Below, one piece after another: positions 7,874-8,045 of a stretch of DNA of 8,045 nt. The position numbers and the translations under genes are program-made. Below the pieces are notes generated by a model, which was not told where the DNA came from, made no database searches, and was given only the letters and a program-made list of their open reading frames with translations. The DNA lies in NCBI GenBank assembly GCA_027322375.1, contig DAHVRS010000194.1, forward strand, positions 1 to 8,045, given 5' to 3'. Position 1 is the first letter of the stretch. Each line of letters begins with the position of its first letter. This DNA comes from Brachybacterium sp. (GTDB lineage Bacteria; Actinomycetota; Actinomycetes; Actinomycetales; Dermabacteraceae).

Positions 7874-8045
7874 CTTCGCGGAGCTCGCCGAGCCCTGCAC
7901 CGTCGGCGCCGTGATCTGCTCGGCCGCGGCGGGCACGAGCGTGCGCAGCACCTCGCGCGCCCACTCCAGCAGCGCATGGTCGCGCAGCTCGGTGCCGCCG
8001 AACCGGGCGGTCATCGGCCTCGGGACGAGGACCTGGCGGGTCGCG
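7871..8045 (-). CDS. mfd: Probable Mfd (transcription-repair coupling factor), C-terminal 57 residues
   Basis: Only the last 57 codons before the TAA (7873-7871) are in the window; the frame is open to the right edge. The fragment includes VPRPMTARFGGTELRD followed by HALLEWAREVLRTLVP and a short low-complexity tail ending SASSAK. This resembles, from memory, the C-terminal extension of actinobacterial Mfd, the ATP-dependent translocase that removes stalled RNA polymerase and recruits UvrA. None of the helicase or RNA polymerase-binding motifs fall inside the window, so the call rests on this tail plus its place immediately before mazG, as Rv1020-Rv1021 in M. tuberculosis. A different large protein ending here cannot be excluded from this fragment alone. 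Confidence 0.65.
   Translation of the reverse strand, partial: ATRQVLVPRPMTARFGGTELRDHALLEWAREVLRTLVPAAAEQITAPTVQGSASSAK

Overview
The window comes from a high-GC actinobacterium. Codon third positions are overwhelmingly G or C, GTG starts are used, and the gene order matches a block conserved across Actinomycetota. The protein sequences and the style of the divIC/ftsB-like gene suggest Micrococcales, possibly near Brachybacterium/Dermabacteraceae; that placement is an impression, not a computed result. Every gene I can support lies on the minus strand, so transcription runs from high to low coordinates.

Layout in transcription order: (1) 8045-7871, the last 57 codons of a gene that looks like mfd, the transcription-repair coupling factor; (2) 7860-7102, mazG, nucleoside triphosphate pyrophosphohydrolase; (3) 6986-5703, eno, enolase; (4) 5671-4970, a DivIC/FtsB-type septum protein; (5) 4973-4407, a DUF501 protein; (6) 4410-3457, a Ppx/GppA phosphatase; (7) 3299-1926, a type II NADH dehydrogenase-like flavoprotein; (8) 1675-881, nagB, glucosamine-6-phosphate deaminase; (9) 800 to the left edge, the N-terminal 266 residues of an NCS2 (AzgA/PbuG-like) purine permease. 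Genes 1-6 correspond to the Mycobacterium tuberculosis order Rv1020 (mfd), Rv1021 (mazG), Rv1023 (eno), Rv1024, Rv1025, Rv1026, but without the lipoprotein gene lpqU (Rv1022) between mazG and eno.

The septum protein, DUF501 and Ppx genes are joined by 4-base stop/start overlaps (GTGA, then ATGA) and are almost certainly translated from one message. The ndh, nagB and permease genes are separated by 80-250 base gaps holding hairpins and promoter-like elements, so they are probably separate transcription units.

The content is housekeeping: DNA repair, nucleotide sanitation, glycolysis, division, phosphate/ppGpp metabolism, respiration, amino-sugar catabolism and purine uptake. I found no mobile element, CRISPR array, RNA gene or new multi-gene system. 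The most interesting signal is in initiation. Four of the eight visible starts (mazG, divIC-like, ndh, permease) lack a Shine-Dalgarno sequence at a usable distance and instead have a -10-like hexamer ending 7 or 8 bases before the start codon, the layout of leaderless mRNAs. The other four have a purine-rich ribosome site. Secondary points are a three-hairpin array after ndh, nested inverted repeats upstream of nagB, and a palindrome over the start region of the septum gene.
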